From: Paraburkholderia sp. BCC1886
GTDB lineage: Bacteria > Pseudomonadota > Gammaproteobacteria > Burkholderiales > Burkholderiaceae
NCBI RefSeq assembly: GCF_900996245.1
Contig: NZ_CAAJGK010000085.1
Location: forward strand, 248,001 to 312,000
Direction of reading: 5' to 3'
DNA length: 64,000 bases
Shown here: positions 55,905 through 63,596 of the stretch, one piece after another
How positions within the stretch are numbered: the stretch's first letter is position 1
Layout of the letters: each line of letters starts with the position of its first letter
The notes under the pieces: generated by a model
Databases searched by the model: none
What the model saw: the letters and a program-made list of their open reading frames with translations, nothing else
Told to the model about the DNA's origin: nothing
Translations under genes and position numbers: made by a program

Positions 55905-56951
55905 ATGCAACACACCGTGATCGGGTTATTCGATACCTACACTGACGCCGAAGCCGCGCGCGACACCCTCGTGCACACTGGCTTTGCCCGCGAAACCATC
56001 GAATTGCAGACGAACGCCGAGCCGAGCGTCGGCGCTGCTGCTACCGAAGTCGCCGGCGCCGGCATGCTGGCGAACATCGAACGCTTCCTCGCCAGCCTGT
56101 TCGCGAGCGGCCCACGGCCGCCCGACACGGCCCGTTACGCCGAAGCCGTGCGGCGCGGCGCGGTACTGGTCTGCGTGCATGCGGCCAGCGAATCGCACGC
56201 GGAACTCGCGCGCAGCACGTTTGCCCGTCTGGGCGCGACCGATATCGGCGAGCGGGCGCCGGAGCTCGACCCGGCCACGCCGGCTTCGCGCGACCACTCG
56301 ATTCTGGATGAGCTTGGCATAGGCGCGGTGGCGTCGGGCACGCCTTATTCGTCGAGCGTGACGACCTCGGGTGTCACGACGTCCACGACGGCGACGACGC
56401 GGCCTGTTACTACGGTTGATCCCCGCGTCGACCCCGTCATCGATCCTGTTTATTCGCCGCCGCCGGGCAACACCGATGCCGAACCGTTCGTCCCGCCCCC
56501 GCTGGCCGAGCGCCCGCTGACCGATCCGGTCGGCGGTCCGGTGGTGGATCCGTTAGTGGACGATGTCGGTCGCAGCCCGATCGCCGTTGGTTCGATGCCG
56601 GGCTCGGGTGCGGTGATGCAACCGACTGAAGTCGTACCCAACGCGGGCGAGCCCGTGAGTCACGCGAGCGCGACCATTCCAAACGAATATCTGGAATACG
56701 AGGAAGACTTCCGCTCGCATTTCGACGAGCAATACGCGCAGGAGAGTTCCCGCTACGAGGACTACGTGCCGGCCTACCGTTATGGCGCTGAGATTGGCCA
56801 CGACACGCGTTATCGGGACTTGCACTGGGAAGACGTCGAACCGGAAGCTCGCCGTCACTGGGAAACCACCTCGCCCGACAGCACGTGGGAACGCTTCAAG
56901 CTGGCCGTTCGCCACGGTTGGGAGCGCGTGACGGGCCATCACCACGTCTGA
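55905..56951 (+). CDS. conserved stress-type protein with low-complexity centre
   Basis: 348 residues. N-terminal 110 residues resemble general stress protein 17M/YflT (TVIGLFDTYTDAEAARDTLVHTGF and VLVCVHAASESHAELARSTF). A disordered Thr/Pro/Val/Asp stretch follows (150-240), then a charged C-terminal part ending WERVTGHHHV. Soluble. Such proteins are common in stress-tolerant Burkholderia; the role is not known. Confidence 0.8.
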   Translation: MQHTVIGLFDTYTDAEAARDTLVHTGFARETIELQTNAEPSVGAAATEVAGAGMLANIERFLASLFASGPRPPDTARYAEAVRRGAVLVCVHAASESHAELARSTFARLGATDIGERAPELDPATPASRDHSILDELGIGAVASGTPYSSSVTTSGVTTSTTATTRPVTTVDPRVDPVIDPVYSPPPGNTDAEPFVPPPLAERPLTDPVGGPVVDPLVDDVGRSPIAVGSMPGSGAVMQPTEVVPNAGEPVSHASATIPNEYLEYEEDFRSHFDEQYAQESSRYEDYVPAYRYGAEIGHDTRYRDLHWEDVEPEARRHWETTSPDSTWERFKLAVRHGWERVTGHHHV

Positions 56952-56992
56952 GGACCAGACGGCAGGATGGGCGACACGCGCCGGGCAACCGC

Positions 56993-57544
56993 TCAGGCGG
57001 CGTGTCGCTTGACCCACGCAACGTAGCGGTCGACGAATCCCTGCAGAAATTTGCGGGTGCCGTCGTTCAGAATCTCGCCTTTCTCGTTGATCACGGCGGC
57101 GTCGTGCTTGATGAAGACTTCGGGCTGCGCCAACGTCGCGACATCGAGATAGGCGAGCATATTGCGCAGATGCTGCTGCGCCAGCGCCGTCCCGGTCGCG
57201 CCAAGCGACGTGCCGATGACCGCGCCCGGTTTGTTACCCCACGAATTCGTTCCCCAAGGCCGCGAACCCCAGTCGAGCGCGTTCTTCAACACGCCGGGGA
57301 TCGAACGGTTGTACTCCGGGGTGACGAATAGCAGGCCATCGGCGGCTTCCACCCGCTGCTTCAACTGCTTGCCTGCCTCCGGATAGTCGGCGTCGTAATC
57401 CTGGCTGTAGAGCGGCAACGTGCCGATCTCGATGAATTCGAAAGTGAAGTCTGCCGGAACGAGCGAAATCACCGCTTGCGCGAGTTGGCGATTGAACGAC
57501 TCGCGCCGCAGGCTGCCGACGACAACTGCAATGTGATAAGCCAT
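56993..57544 (-). CDS. NADPH-dependent FMN reductase
   Basis: 183 residues. Flavodoxin-like: VVVGSLRRESFNRQLAQA (phosphate loop), LLFVTPEYNRSIPGVLKNALDWGSRP, and GAVIGTSLGATGTA. Chromate/quinone-reductase group (ChrR-like). It reduces quinones, dyes or metals with NAD(P)H. Convergent with the previous gene. Confidence 0.92.
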   Translation of the reverse strand: MAYHIAVVVGSLRRESFNRQLAQAVISLVPADFTFEFIEIGTLPLYSQDYDADYPEAGKQLKQRVEAADGLLFVTPEYNRSIPGVLKNALDWGSRPWGTNSWGNKPGAVIGTSLGATGTALAQQHLRNMLAYLDVATLAQPEVFIKHDAAVINEKGEILNDGTRKFLQGFVDRYVAWVKRHAA

Positions 57545-57682
57545 GTTCGTTTCCTCGATGAGTGGCGCATTCTGCGCGAAAGGGGTACGAGCCGTCCATC
57601 ATAGGCAAAAGCCGCAGAGCTTGGGCTGCGGGGCGCATTCCGCCAGCCTCTGGCGGCTTGTGACTAAGGTATGCGCTGCGGC

Positions 57683-57743
57683 AGTGGATAAAACGCCAGC
57701 CGTCAAAGTTATCCACAGATTCACTGAATAACCTTGTGGATAA
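57683..57743. promoter_or_regulatory. DnaA-box-like cluster
   Basis: TTATCCACA (57709-57717) and the inverted TGTGGATAA (57735-57743) are perfect DnaA boxes facing each other 17 bp apart; AGTGGATAA (57683-57691) is one base off. They lie in a non-coding stretch (57545-57918), about 5.9 kb left of parA. This could be a replication-control or DnaA-titration site. Confidence 0.5.
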
Positions 57744-57918
57744 CTAGGACTTTTGCCTTGTCAATCAAGCCTGCTTCCGGTTCGGAACGAATTGAGGCAA
57801 ATGTGGTCACCGCGTTTTGCGGAAACGCGACCGGGAGGGTCTGCGGTAGTCGGGAATCGCGAGAGCAAGTACGGCGCTTGCTGCAACGAGAGTGGAGCCC
57901 ACTTTGGAGGAGCCCATC

Positions 57919-58125
57919 ATGACACTCGATTACGCAGGCAAATCGCACGACGAAGCCGTTGCCGCCCGCAAGAAGCAGAAGCAGCGGGCACAGGAGCAAC
58001 CCGGTGGCGACATGGCTGTCGATGGCACGCAGGCCGACGCGGAGCATAGCTCCGGCGAATTGTCGGAACGCGGCAAGGAGGTATGGCGGCAGGGAGGCGG
58101 TATCGATGGCGGCGGCAAGCGCTGA
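57919..58125 (+). CDS. small hydrophilic protein
   Basis: 68 residues from ATG 57919, with TTGGAGGAG before it. Very polar (Lys/Gln/Glu/Gly-rich: AARKKQKQRAQEQ, SERGKEVWRQGGGIDGGGKR). No family recognised; resembles small stress-associated Burkholderia proteins. A start at 57892 would add nine residues. Confidence 0.6.
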   Translation: MTLDYAGKSHDEAVAARKKQKQRAQEQPGGDMAVDGTQADAEHSSGELSERGKEVWRQGGGIDGGGKR

Positions 58126-58173
58126 CGGTTGCGCCGGGTTAGATGCGCTGCCGCCCGCGATTAGTGCCGGCGC

Positions 58174-58455
58174 TTACTCCGGCACGGCGATGTCGCCATC
58201 CACGAGTTGCCAGCCATAGGCTTCGGCATAGGATTGCGCGGCTTCGCCATCGTCGAAAAACGGCATGTCCGCATGGCCTTGGAACGGGTAGATCACCCGT
58301 TCGTCACTCAAACGGATCACTTTCAAAGTCGGCACCGTACCGCTCGATGTACGGCGCGACGACGCCATAACCTGATAATTGGCACGGCCCGGCAGAGCGG
58401 GAGGGTTGGCGCTTTGTGCGCGCCGGGTAGCGTAACTGGGCATCGGCGCGCGCAT
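58174..58455 (-). CDS. small conserved protein, unknown
   Basis: 93 residues, ATG 58455 overlapping the upstream stop (TGATG). Polar N-terminus; the C-terminal half (DMPFFDDGEAAQSYAEAYGWQLVDGD) looks folded. Coupled with 58455-58739 as a two-gene operon. Function unknown. Confidence 0.65.
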   Translation of the reverse strand: MRAPMPSYATRRAQSANPPALPGRANYQVMASSRRTSSGTVPTLKVIRLSDERVIYPFQGHADMPFFDDGEAAQSYAEAYGWQLVDGDIAVPE

Positions 58456-58739
58456 CAGAGTCCGGCAACCGACTGGCCGGCCACCATACCGTCGATGACC
58501 CGCTCGGCGTAACTCGCCGAGGCGATGCGCGCATCGCCCGCTGCGCCAAACGGCGAACCGCTCGGCACGCGGAATACCCGGCTGCTGGTCACCGTATCGT
58601 CGGTGCCGCGGCGGCAGATGCGCACGGCGGCATCGAAACCGGAATCGTAGTGGCGCACGCCATCGACCCCACGCGGCTGGTGCGGATAAACCAGCGGATA
58701 AATCTCGAGACCCCGGTAGCTTCGGATCGTGTTGTTCAT
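58455..58739 (-). CDS. small conserved protein, unknown
   Basis: 94 residues from ATG 58739 after CACGGAGACGACTACC. Begins MNNTIRSYRGLEIYPLVYPHQPRG, with a two-stranded look and RICRRGTDDTVTSSRVFRV. No family recognised; its partner at 58174-58455 overlaps by one base. Confidence 0.65.
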   Translation of the reverse strand: MNNTIRSYRGLEIYPLVYPHQPRGVDGVRHYDSGFDAAVRICRRGTDDTVTSSRVFRVPSGSPFGAAGDARIASASYAERVIDGMVAGQSVAGL

Positions 58740-59180
58740 GGTAGTCGTCTCCGTGAGGTCTTTCGTGAAGGTCGCGCTGTGCGGCGGATTGCCTGCGAAC
58801 CGGCGGCGTTTCGACGAAAAACAGGTGAGCGGCGATGCGGGCAAAGTGCGGCGAGTTGTGGACGCTACATCGAAGGCGACAACTTGCAACAGGGCAACGG
58901 ATCGACGCGAGGTTGGTAGAGGAGGGACCCTGTTCATTCAGGGCGCGGGACAAGCGAGGGGATTGCGTGAGGAACGGCCAGCGCACTCGTGGAGCGGCGG
59001 CGGTTGACCTACTGTAACACGTTAATAGAGCAAATCCTCGCGGATTCGCAGCGCGGGCGCGACTGTTGCTTAGGTCGTGCCAAAGCAGTGCGCGAACACG
59101 GGTTAACGGAAAAGGGCGCCCGAATGGGCGCCCTTTTCATTTGGCGGCGATCGCCTGCGGCACTTGCTGGACCGGTTTGA
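58740..59180. other. intergenic stretch with terminator
   Basis: About 440 bp without a credible gene; contains the hairpin at 59111-59137 and the upstream region of the two small genes. Confidence 0.4.
59111..59137. terminator. terminator of the small secreted protein gene
   Basis: AAAGGGCGCCC / GGGCGCCCTTT stem with GAAT loop and flanking A and T runs, 43 bp after the stop of the minus-strand gene at 59181. Confidence 0.8.
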
Positions 59181-59312
59181 TCAGTTACCGAAAAACACGT
59201 TGCAGTACGATGCCGGACCGTTGCACTGCGCCGGAGCAGCAGCGTTGGCCACGCCCGATGCGGCGGAAAACAGAGCGACGGAAGCGATCAGGGCGGTCAG
59301 AATGCGTTTCAT
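59181..59312 (-). CDS. tiny secreted protein
   Basis: 43 residues from ATG 59312, with GAGGAG 7 bp before it. A clear signal peptide (MKRILTALIASVALFSAASG, cleavage after ANA), then about 20 residues with two Cys (QCNGPASYCNVFFGN). It has its own terminator, so it is a real gene. Function unknown. Confidence 0.65.
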   Translation of the reverse strand: MKRILTALIASVALFSAASGVANAAAPAQCNGPASYCNVFFGN

Positions 59313-59491
59313 GGTGCTACTCCTCTTCGGCGTTGGTTCGCGATCAGGTGCGATCGATGGAGAGGAGATTAGCAATTCGGGGTTTCCCTACAAACACTTA
59401 ATACGAAAAGATATTTTCTCAAATATCGCAATAATTATCGATCGTTGGATTTTTTAAACGATCAGATTTCAATTTTCGCAATAATCTGCGA

Positions 59492-59782
59492 TCAACGTTT
59501 GCTTGCTGGCGTGTCCCGGTAGCGCTCGAAGAAATCATCGTGTGCAACGGTGTCGATTGAGATCGGATGGACCTCGTGCCCTGCCGGATGCTTTACTAGC
59601 TGCGCCCGCGTGCGGATCGGGCGATGCTGAAAATTGCCGCCGCAGTTCGGGCACACGTTGCGCAGTGTGCCGAGCGCGCAGACTTCGCAAAAAGTGCACT
59701 CGTAGGTGCAGATCATCGCGTCGGTGGCGTTCGGCGGCAAAGCCTTGCCGCATCCTTCGCAAGAAGGTCTGAGTTCAAGCAT
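59492..59782 (-). CDS. DUF1272 zinc-ribbon-like protein
   Basis: 96 residues. Cysteine pairs CEGCGK (8-11), CTYECTFCEVC and CPNCGG suggest two zinc sites. DUF1272 family of unknown function. It lies alone before the divergent-facing GntP gene, 75 bp away. Confidence 0.85.
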   Translation of the reverse strand: MLELRPSCEGCGKALPPNATDAMICTYECTFCEVCALGTLRNVCPNCGGNFQHRPIRTRAQLVKHPAGHEVHPISIDTVAHDDFFERYRDTPASKR

Positions 59783-59857
59783 GGTTGCTCCATTTTTGGT
59801 GGCACGAGTTTCTAAATCGTTGGGAGACTTCCGGGTCTTACGTGCGCGGCCTCCGGG

Positions 59858-61234
59858 TCAGGTCAACAGTGTCCACATCACTAACGTCAAGACCAGTCCG
59901 ACGACCGAAACGATGGTCTGGAGAACCGACCACACCAGCACCGTCTGTTTGAGTTGCAAGCCGAAATACTCGCGCACCATCCAGAAACCGGCGTCGTTTA
60001 CATGGCAGAAGAACACCGAGCCCGAGCCGATCGCCAGCGCCATCAGCGAGTTGTGCGTCGCGCTGAGGCCCGCGACGACCGGCGCAACGATACCGGCGGT
60101 CGTCGTGGTGGCCACCGTCGCGGAGCCGGTTGCCTGACGCAATGCCACGGCAATCAGCCAGGCCAGCAAAATCAGCGGTAAATGCGCGCCGACGGCTATC
60201 TTGCCGACCGTCGTGCTGATGCCCGCGACCACCAAGGCCTGCTTCAGGCCGCCACCCGCGCCGATCGTCAGCAGCAGCGCGGCAATCGGCGGCAAGCTTT
60301 TGCGTAGAATCCCGCCGACCCTTTCGCGCGCCATGCCGCGAGACCAGCCAAGCGCAACGACCGCGAACAGCACGGTGAGGCCCAGCGCGACCAAAGGCTC
60401 ACCTAGAAAATTCAGCGTATCGAACAGCAGAGTCTCGGGTCGCAACAGCAGCTTGGCAACCGTGCGGCCGAGCATCAGCGCGACCGGCAGCAAAATCGTA
60501 AGAAGCGAGATGGCGAAACCAGGCTGCCCGGCGGCGTCCTGCTGCTCGGGAAACAGCGTGCTCATTTCTTTCGGCTCGACCACGTGCATGCGTTTGGAGA
60601 GCCAGATGCCATACAACGGACCCGCCAGAATGACCGCAGGAATCGCGACGATCAGACCCAGCCCGAGCGTCAAGCCGAGGTCGGCATGCAAGGCACTGAC
60701 GGCGATCAGTGGACCCGGATGCGGCGGCAACAACGCATGCAGCGTCGTCATGCCAGCGAGCGCGGGGATGGCGATACGCAGAATCGGTTGTTGCGAACGG
60801 CGCGCCATCACGAAGATGATTGGCACCATCATCACGAGGCCGACTTCGAAAAATAACGGCAGGCCGATGATGAGTGCGACCAGCGCCATCATCCACGGCA
60901 AGGTGCGGGGCGTGGAGTGCTTGAGAATCGTGGAAACGAGCCGGTCGGCGGCTCCGGATTCCGCCATTAGTGCGCCAAGCATGGCGCCAAGCGCGATGAT
61001 GATGCCCACGTCGCCGAGCAAGGCACCCGCGCCTTTGCTAAACGCACTCGCCACCGCCTCGAGCGGCAGTCCAGCGGAGAAGCCCGCGGCGAAGGTGCCG
61101 ACGAGGATCGACAGGAACGGGGCGAGTTTCAGCACGCTGATAAAGACGATGATCAGCGCGAGTCCGAGCACACATGACAGGATGAGTTGGGTGTCATGGG
61201 CGGCCCATGGCGCGAGGGTGGTGATCGGAGTCAC
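59858..61234 (-). CDS. gntP: GntP-family gluconate/organic-acid permease
   Basis: 458 residues, about 12-14 membrane segments. GntP features: FLSILVGTFAAGFSAGLP, ALGAMLGALMAESGAA, HALLPPHPGPLIA and FWMVREYFGLQLKQT near the end. A proton symporter for gluconate or a related sugar acid. No kinase gene is adjacent, so the exact substrate is unclear. Confidence 0.92.
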   Translation of the reverse strand: MTPITTLAPWAAHDTQLILSCVLGLALIIVFISVLKLAPFLSILVGTFAAGFSAGLPLEAVASAFSKGAGALLGDVGIIIALGAMLGALMAESGAADRLVSTILKHSTPRTLPWMMALVALIIGLPLFFEVGLVMMVPIIFVMARRSQQPILRIAIPALAGMTTLHALLPPHPGPLIAVSALHADLGLTLGLGLIVAIPAVILAGPLYGIWLSKRMHVVEPKEMSTLFPEQQDAAGQPGFAISLLTILLPVALMLGRTVAKLLLRPETLLFDTLNFLGEPLVALGLTVLFAVVALGWSRGMARERVGGILRKSLPPIAALLLTIGAGGGLKQALVVAGISTTVGKIAVGAHLPLILLAWLIAVALRQATGSATVATTTTAGIVAPVVAGLSATHNSLMALAIGSGSVFFCHVNDAGFWMVREYFGLQLKQTVLVWSVLQTIVSVVGLVLTLVMWTLLT

Positions 61235-61480
61235 GATTCTTCCTGGTTTGTTGGGACGGCCGGTGCCGCTTCGGGATGACGGATTGTAGCGGCGGGCGAT
61301 GATGGGAAACAGCCGGGCTCGCGGGGCTGCAGGTTGAGCCGGTTCGTCAAGGGGCGTCAGCCTCTCGTTCGCAGCGTGATTTGCTTATGCGAAATGATCG
61401 GTTCGTCTAATGGAGCAGAGGATTTATCGTTTTAGTCAATCGGTCCGTTTTGCGTCCGTTCTTTAGACGAGCTTCTTTTT

Positions 61481-62464
61481 ATGTCCCATCTTCCGCTGCT
61501 GACACGGCGCACTTTTCTTACCGGCGTAGGCGCTTCGATCGTTGCTGCCGCGTTTCCTTTTGCTTCGAGCCCGGCACTAGCCGCTGGCGCGCAGGCCAAG
61601 GAATTTCGCATTGGATATCAGAAGGCGGCAAGCACACTGGTTTTGTTGAAATCGCACGGCACGCTGGAAAAGCGTCTCGCGCCGCTTGGCATCACCGTCA
61701 AATGGACCGAGTTTCCCGCTGGGCCGCAATTGCTGGAAGGGCTGAATGTCGGGGCGATCGACTTCGGTTATGTCGGTGAGGCGCCGCCGGTATTCGCTCA
61801 GGCTGCGGGGGCTAACTTCGTCTACACCGCATATGAAATTCCGACGCCGCATGCTGAAGGTATCCTCGTTCATCAGGATGCGCCGATCAAAACCGTGGCG
61901 GATCTGAAGGGAAAGAAGATCGCGTTGAACAAGGGCTCGGATGTGCACTGGTTTCTGATCGCGGCGCTGCAGAAAAGCGGCGTGAAATTCAGCGAGATCG
62001 AACCGGTTTATCTTGCACCGGCCGATGCTCGCGCTGCGTTCGAGCGAGGCGCAATCGACGCATGGGCAATCTGGGATCCATTCCTGGAAGCGGCGAAGCG
62101 ACAGTCGAACGCTCGCCTGCTGACCGATGCCCAAGGTATTGCCAGCCATCATCAATTCTTCTTGAGTGCACGACCTTTTGCCGAACAGCACGGCGACGTG
62201 CTGGCGATCACGATGGACGAAGTCAGTAGAGAAGGCGCATGGGTGCGCGGTCACTTTGGCGAGGCTGCCGCCCAGCTTGCGCCGATTCAGGGATTGGATG
62301 CGAGCGTGATCGAAGCTGGACTGAGGCACTACGAGCACATCTATAAACCGGTCGATGCGGGTGTGCTGGCGGAGCAACAGCGTATAGCCGATACGTTTAC
62401 CGACTTGCGTTTAATTCCGAAGAAGATCGTGACGACGGAGGCAGCGTTGTCGGCTAAAGCATAA
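61481..62464 (+). CDS. ssuA: aliphatic sulfonate ABC transporter substrate-binding protein
   Basis: 327 residues. Twin-arginine-like signal (TRRTFLTGVGAS, cleavage after ALA), then RIGYQKAASTLVLLKSHG, GPQLLEGLNVGAIDFGYVGEAPPVFAQAAG and AIDAWAIWDPFLEAAKR, all typical of SsuA. It binds alkanesulfonates in the periplasm. No ssuB, ssuC or ssuD beside it in this window, so it is an orphan or uses a transporter elsewhere. Confidence 0.9.
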   Translation: MSHLPLLTRRTFLTGVGASIVAAAFPFASSPALAAGAQAKEFRIGYQKAASTLVLLKSHGTLEKRLAPLGITVKWTEFPAGPQLLEGLNVGAIDFGYVGEAPPVFAQAAGANFVYTAYEIPTPHAEGILVHQDAPIKTVADLKGKKIALNKGSDVHWFLIAALQKSGVKFSEIEPVYLAPADARAAFERGAIDAWAIWDPFLEAAKRQSNARLLTDAQGIASHHQFFLSARPFAEQHGDVLAITMDEVSREGAWVRGHFGEAAAQLAPIQGLDASVIEAGLRHYEHIYKPVDAGVLAEQQRIADTFTDLRLIPKKIVTTEAALSAKA

Positions 62465-62488
62465 GTCTGGCCGCGGGCCTCGTCTGGC

Positions 62489-62848
62489 TCATGAGAACAG
62501 TGCAGCGACGTTTTCGGGCGGGCGGCCGATCACGGCTCGGCCGTTCCGAACTACGATGGGTCGTTGCAGAAGGATGGGGTGAGCCGCCAGAGCTTCGTAA
62601 AGTTGCGTGTCCGTTAGGGAGGTATCGGCGAGTCGGAGCTCTTTGTATTCCGGCTCGGTGTCGCGAATCATTTCGCGGATGGGACACGCCAGCTTTTCGT
62701 TGAGTTGCTCCAGCTCGGCGACCGTTAGCGGCTGCTTCAGATACTCGACTATTTCGGTGGGCTCGTTTGACGGGTTGTAAGCGCCAGTGATCAGTTCTAA
62801 TGCGGCGCGCGATTTGGAACAGCGGGGGTTGTGGTAGATCGTGATCAT
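62489..62848 (-). CDS. arsC: ArsC-family arsenate reductase
   Basis: 119 residues. Catalytic Cys10 in HNPRCSKSR, and the family tail RPIVVRNGRAVIGRPPENV with the conserved Arg residues. Glutaredoxin-dependent ArsC/YfgD-like group; it may reduce arsenate or have another thiol role. Convergent with the sulfonate-binding protein gene. Confidence 0.92.
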   Translation of the reverse strand: MITIYHNPRCSKSRAALELITGAYNPSNEPTEIVEYLKQPLTVAELEQLNEKLACPIREMIRDTEPEYKELRLADTSLTDTQLYEALAAHPILLQRPIVVRNGRAVIGRPPENVAALFS

Positions 62849-62931
62849 GAGGTCGGGTGTGGCTGCGGTTTGGTGGCGGGTTATCGGTGCGAGCTAGGGG
62901 TCGGGGGATTTTACCCGGGGTGAGGGGATGG

Positions 62932-62947
62932 GTTTATGCGCATAAAG
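62932..62947. promoter_or_regulatory. parS: parS-like site 1
   Basis: GTTTATGCGCATAAAG with the perfect 14-bp palindrome TTTATGCGCATAAA. The same core occurs at 63088 and 63481. I recall this core as the ParB site of Burkholderia cenocepacia chromosome 2. Confidence 0.8.
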
Positions 62948-63086
62948 TTTGGCGGGGGGCGAGACTTCGGTCGCTTCGATGCGGGGGAATCTGCGGATGG
63001 ATTGCATCCCGTCGATGCAGACGCAAGCAACCCGCGCCTGACTCGTTTCTCGGACCGCGTCGGCAAGCAGGGCAGGTGCAAGCCGA

Positions 63087-63102
63087 CTTTATGCGCATAA
63101 AC
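63087..63102. promoter_or_regulatory. parS: parS-like site 2
   Basis: CTTTATGCGCATAAAC, same 14-bp palindrome as site 1; lies just before the tandem repeat. Confidence 0.8.
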
Positions 63103-63111
63103 CGTCGCGGC

Positions 63112-63273
63112 CGGTCTCGGCGGTCTCGGCGGTCTCGGCGGTCTCGGCGGTCTCGGCGGTCTCGGCGGTCTCGGCGGTCTCGGCGGTCTCGGCGGTCTCG
63201 GCGGTCTCGGCGGTCTCGGCGGTCTCGGCGGTCTCGGCGGTCTCGGCGGTCTCGGCGGTCTCGGCGGTCTCGG
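63112..63273 (+). repeat. 18-copy perfect 9-bp tandem repeat
   Basis: CGGTCTCGG repeated 18 times without change (162 bp) between parS-like sites 2 and 3. The lack of any variation suggests recent expansion or a selected spacer/iteron role. It is not a coding repeat. Confidence 0.9.
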
Positions 63274-63479
63274 CATTTTGTCGCGCGTTCGGTGACGCGT
63301 CCGCGCTCGCCTGAGAACCTCTGCTCGAATCGCAAGCAGCGACCTTCGCCGACTACGACCGATCTATCCTCTGTCCAAACACGGCCGAGGTGTATCACAA
63401 CACCTTCTGCCACCTTTAGCGACAGACTTTCTATCAAAGCTCCCCCATCCCTCGTCCGCGCCAACCTCCGCCCTCGCCT

Positions 63480-63495
63480 CTTTATGCGCATAAAC
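63480..63495. promoter_or_regulatory. parS: parS-like site 3
   Basis: CTTTATGCGCATAAAC, identical to site 2; about 100 bp before the parA start. Confidence 0.8.
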
Positions 63496-63510
63496 CTAGG
63501 CCGATCGGCT

Positions 63511-63540
63511 AATCGTTCTTGTGTTTACACAAAAACGATT
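63511..63540. promoter_or_regulatory. 30-bp dyad before parA
   Basis: Arms AATCGTTCTTGTGT and ACACAAAAACGATT with a TT centre; only one of 14 pairs mismatches. About 57 bp before the TTG start of parA, so it is a likely operator for autoregulation or a replication-initiator site. Confidence 0.6.
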
Positions 63541-63596
63541 GAAATGCCAATTCATCCAGGTAAAATCCGTTTGCGTCTAAAAAGAGGAGGTGAAGA

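Larger units (their letters stand above)
62849..63596. other. partition-region non-coding stretch
   Basis: About 750 bp before parA with three parS-like palindromes, an 18-copy 9-bp repeat and a 30-bp dyad. Open frames through the repeat give only (RRS)n, (DRR)n or (PPR)n and are not genes. Confidence 0.8.

Noticed and set aside
54126..55913. Minus-strand frame of 595 residues opposite the hybrid kinase
   Set aside because: Shadow of a gene with complete kinase and receiver motifs.
63112..63273. CRISPR array
   Set aside because: Units are contiguous 9-mers without spacers; no cas genes.
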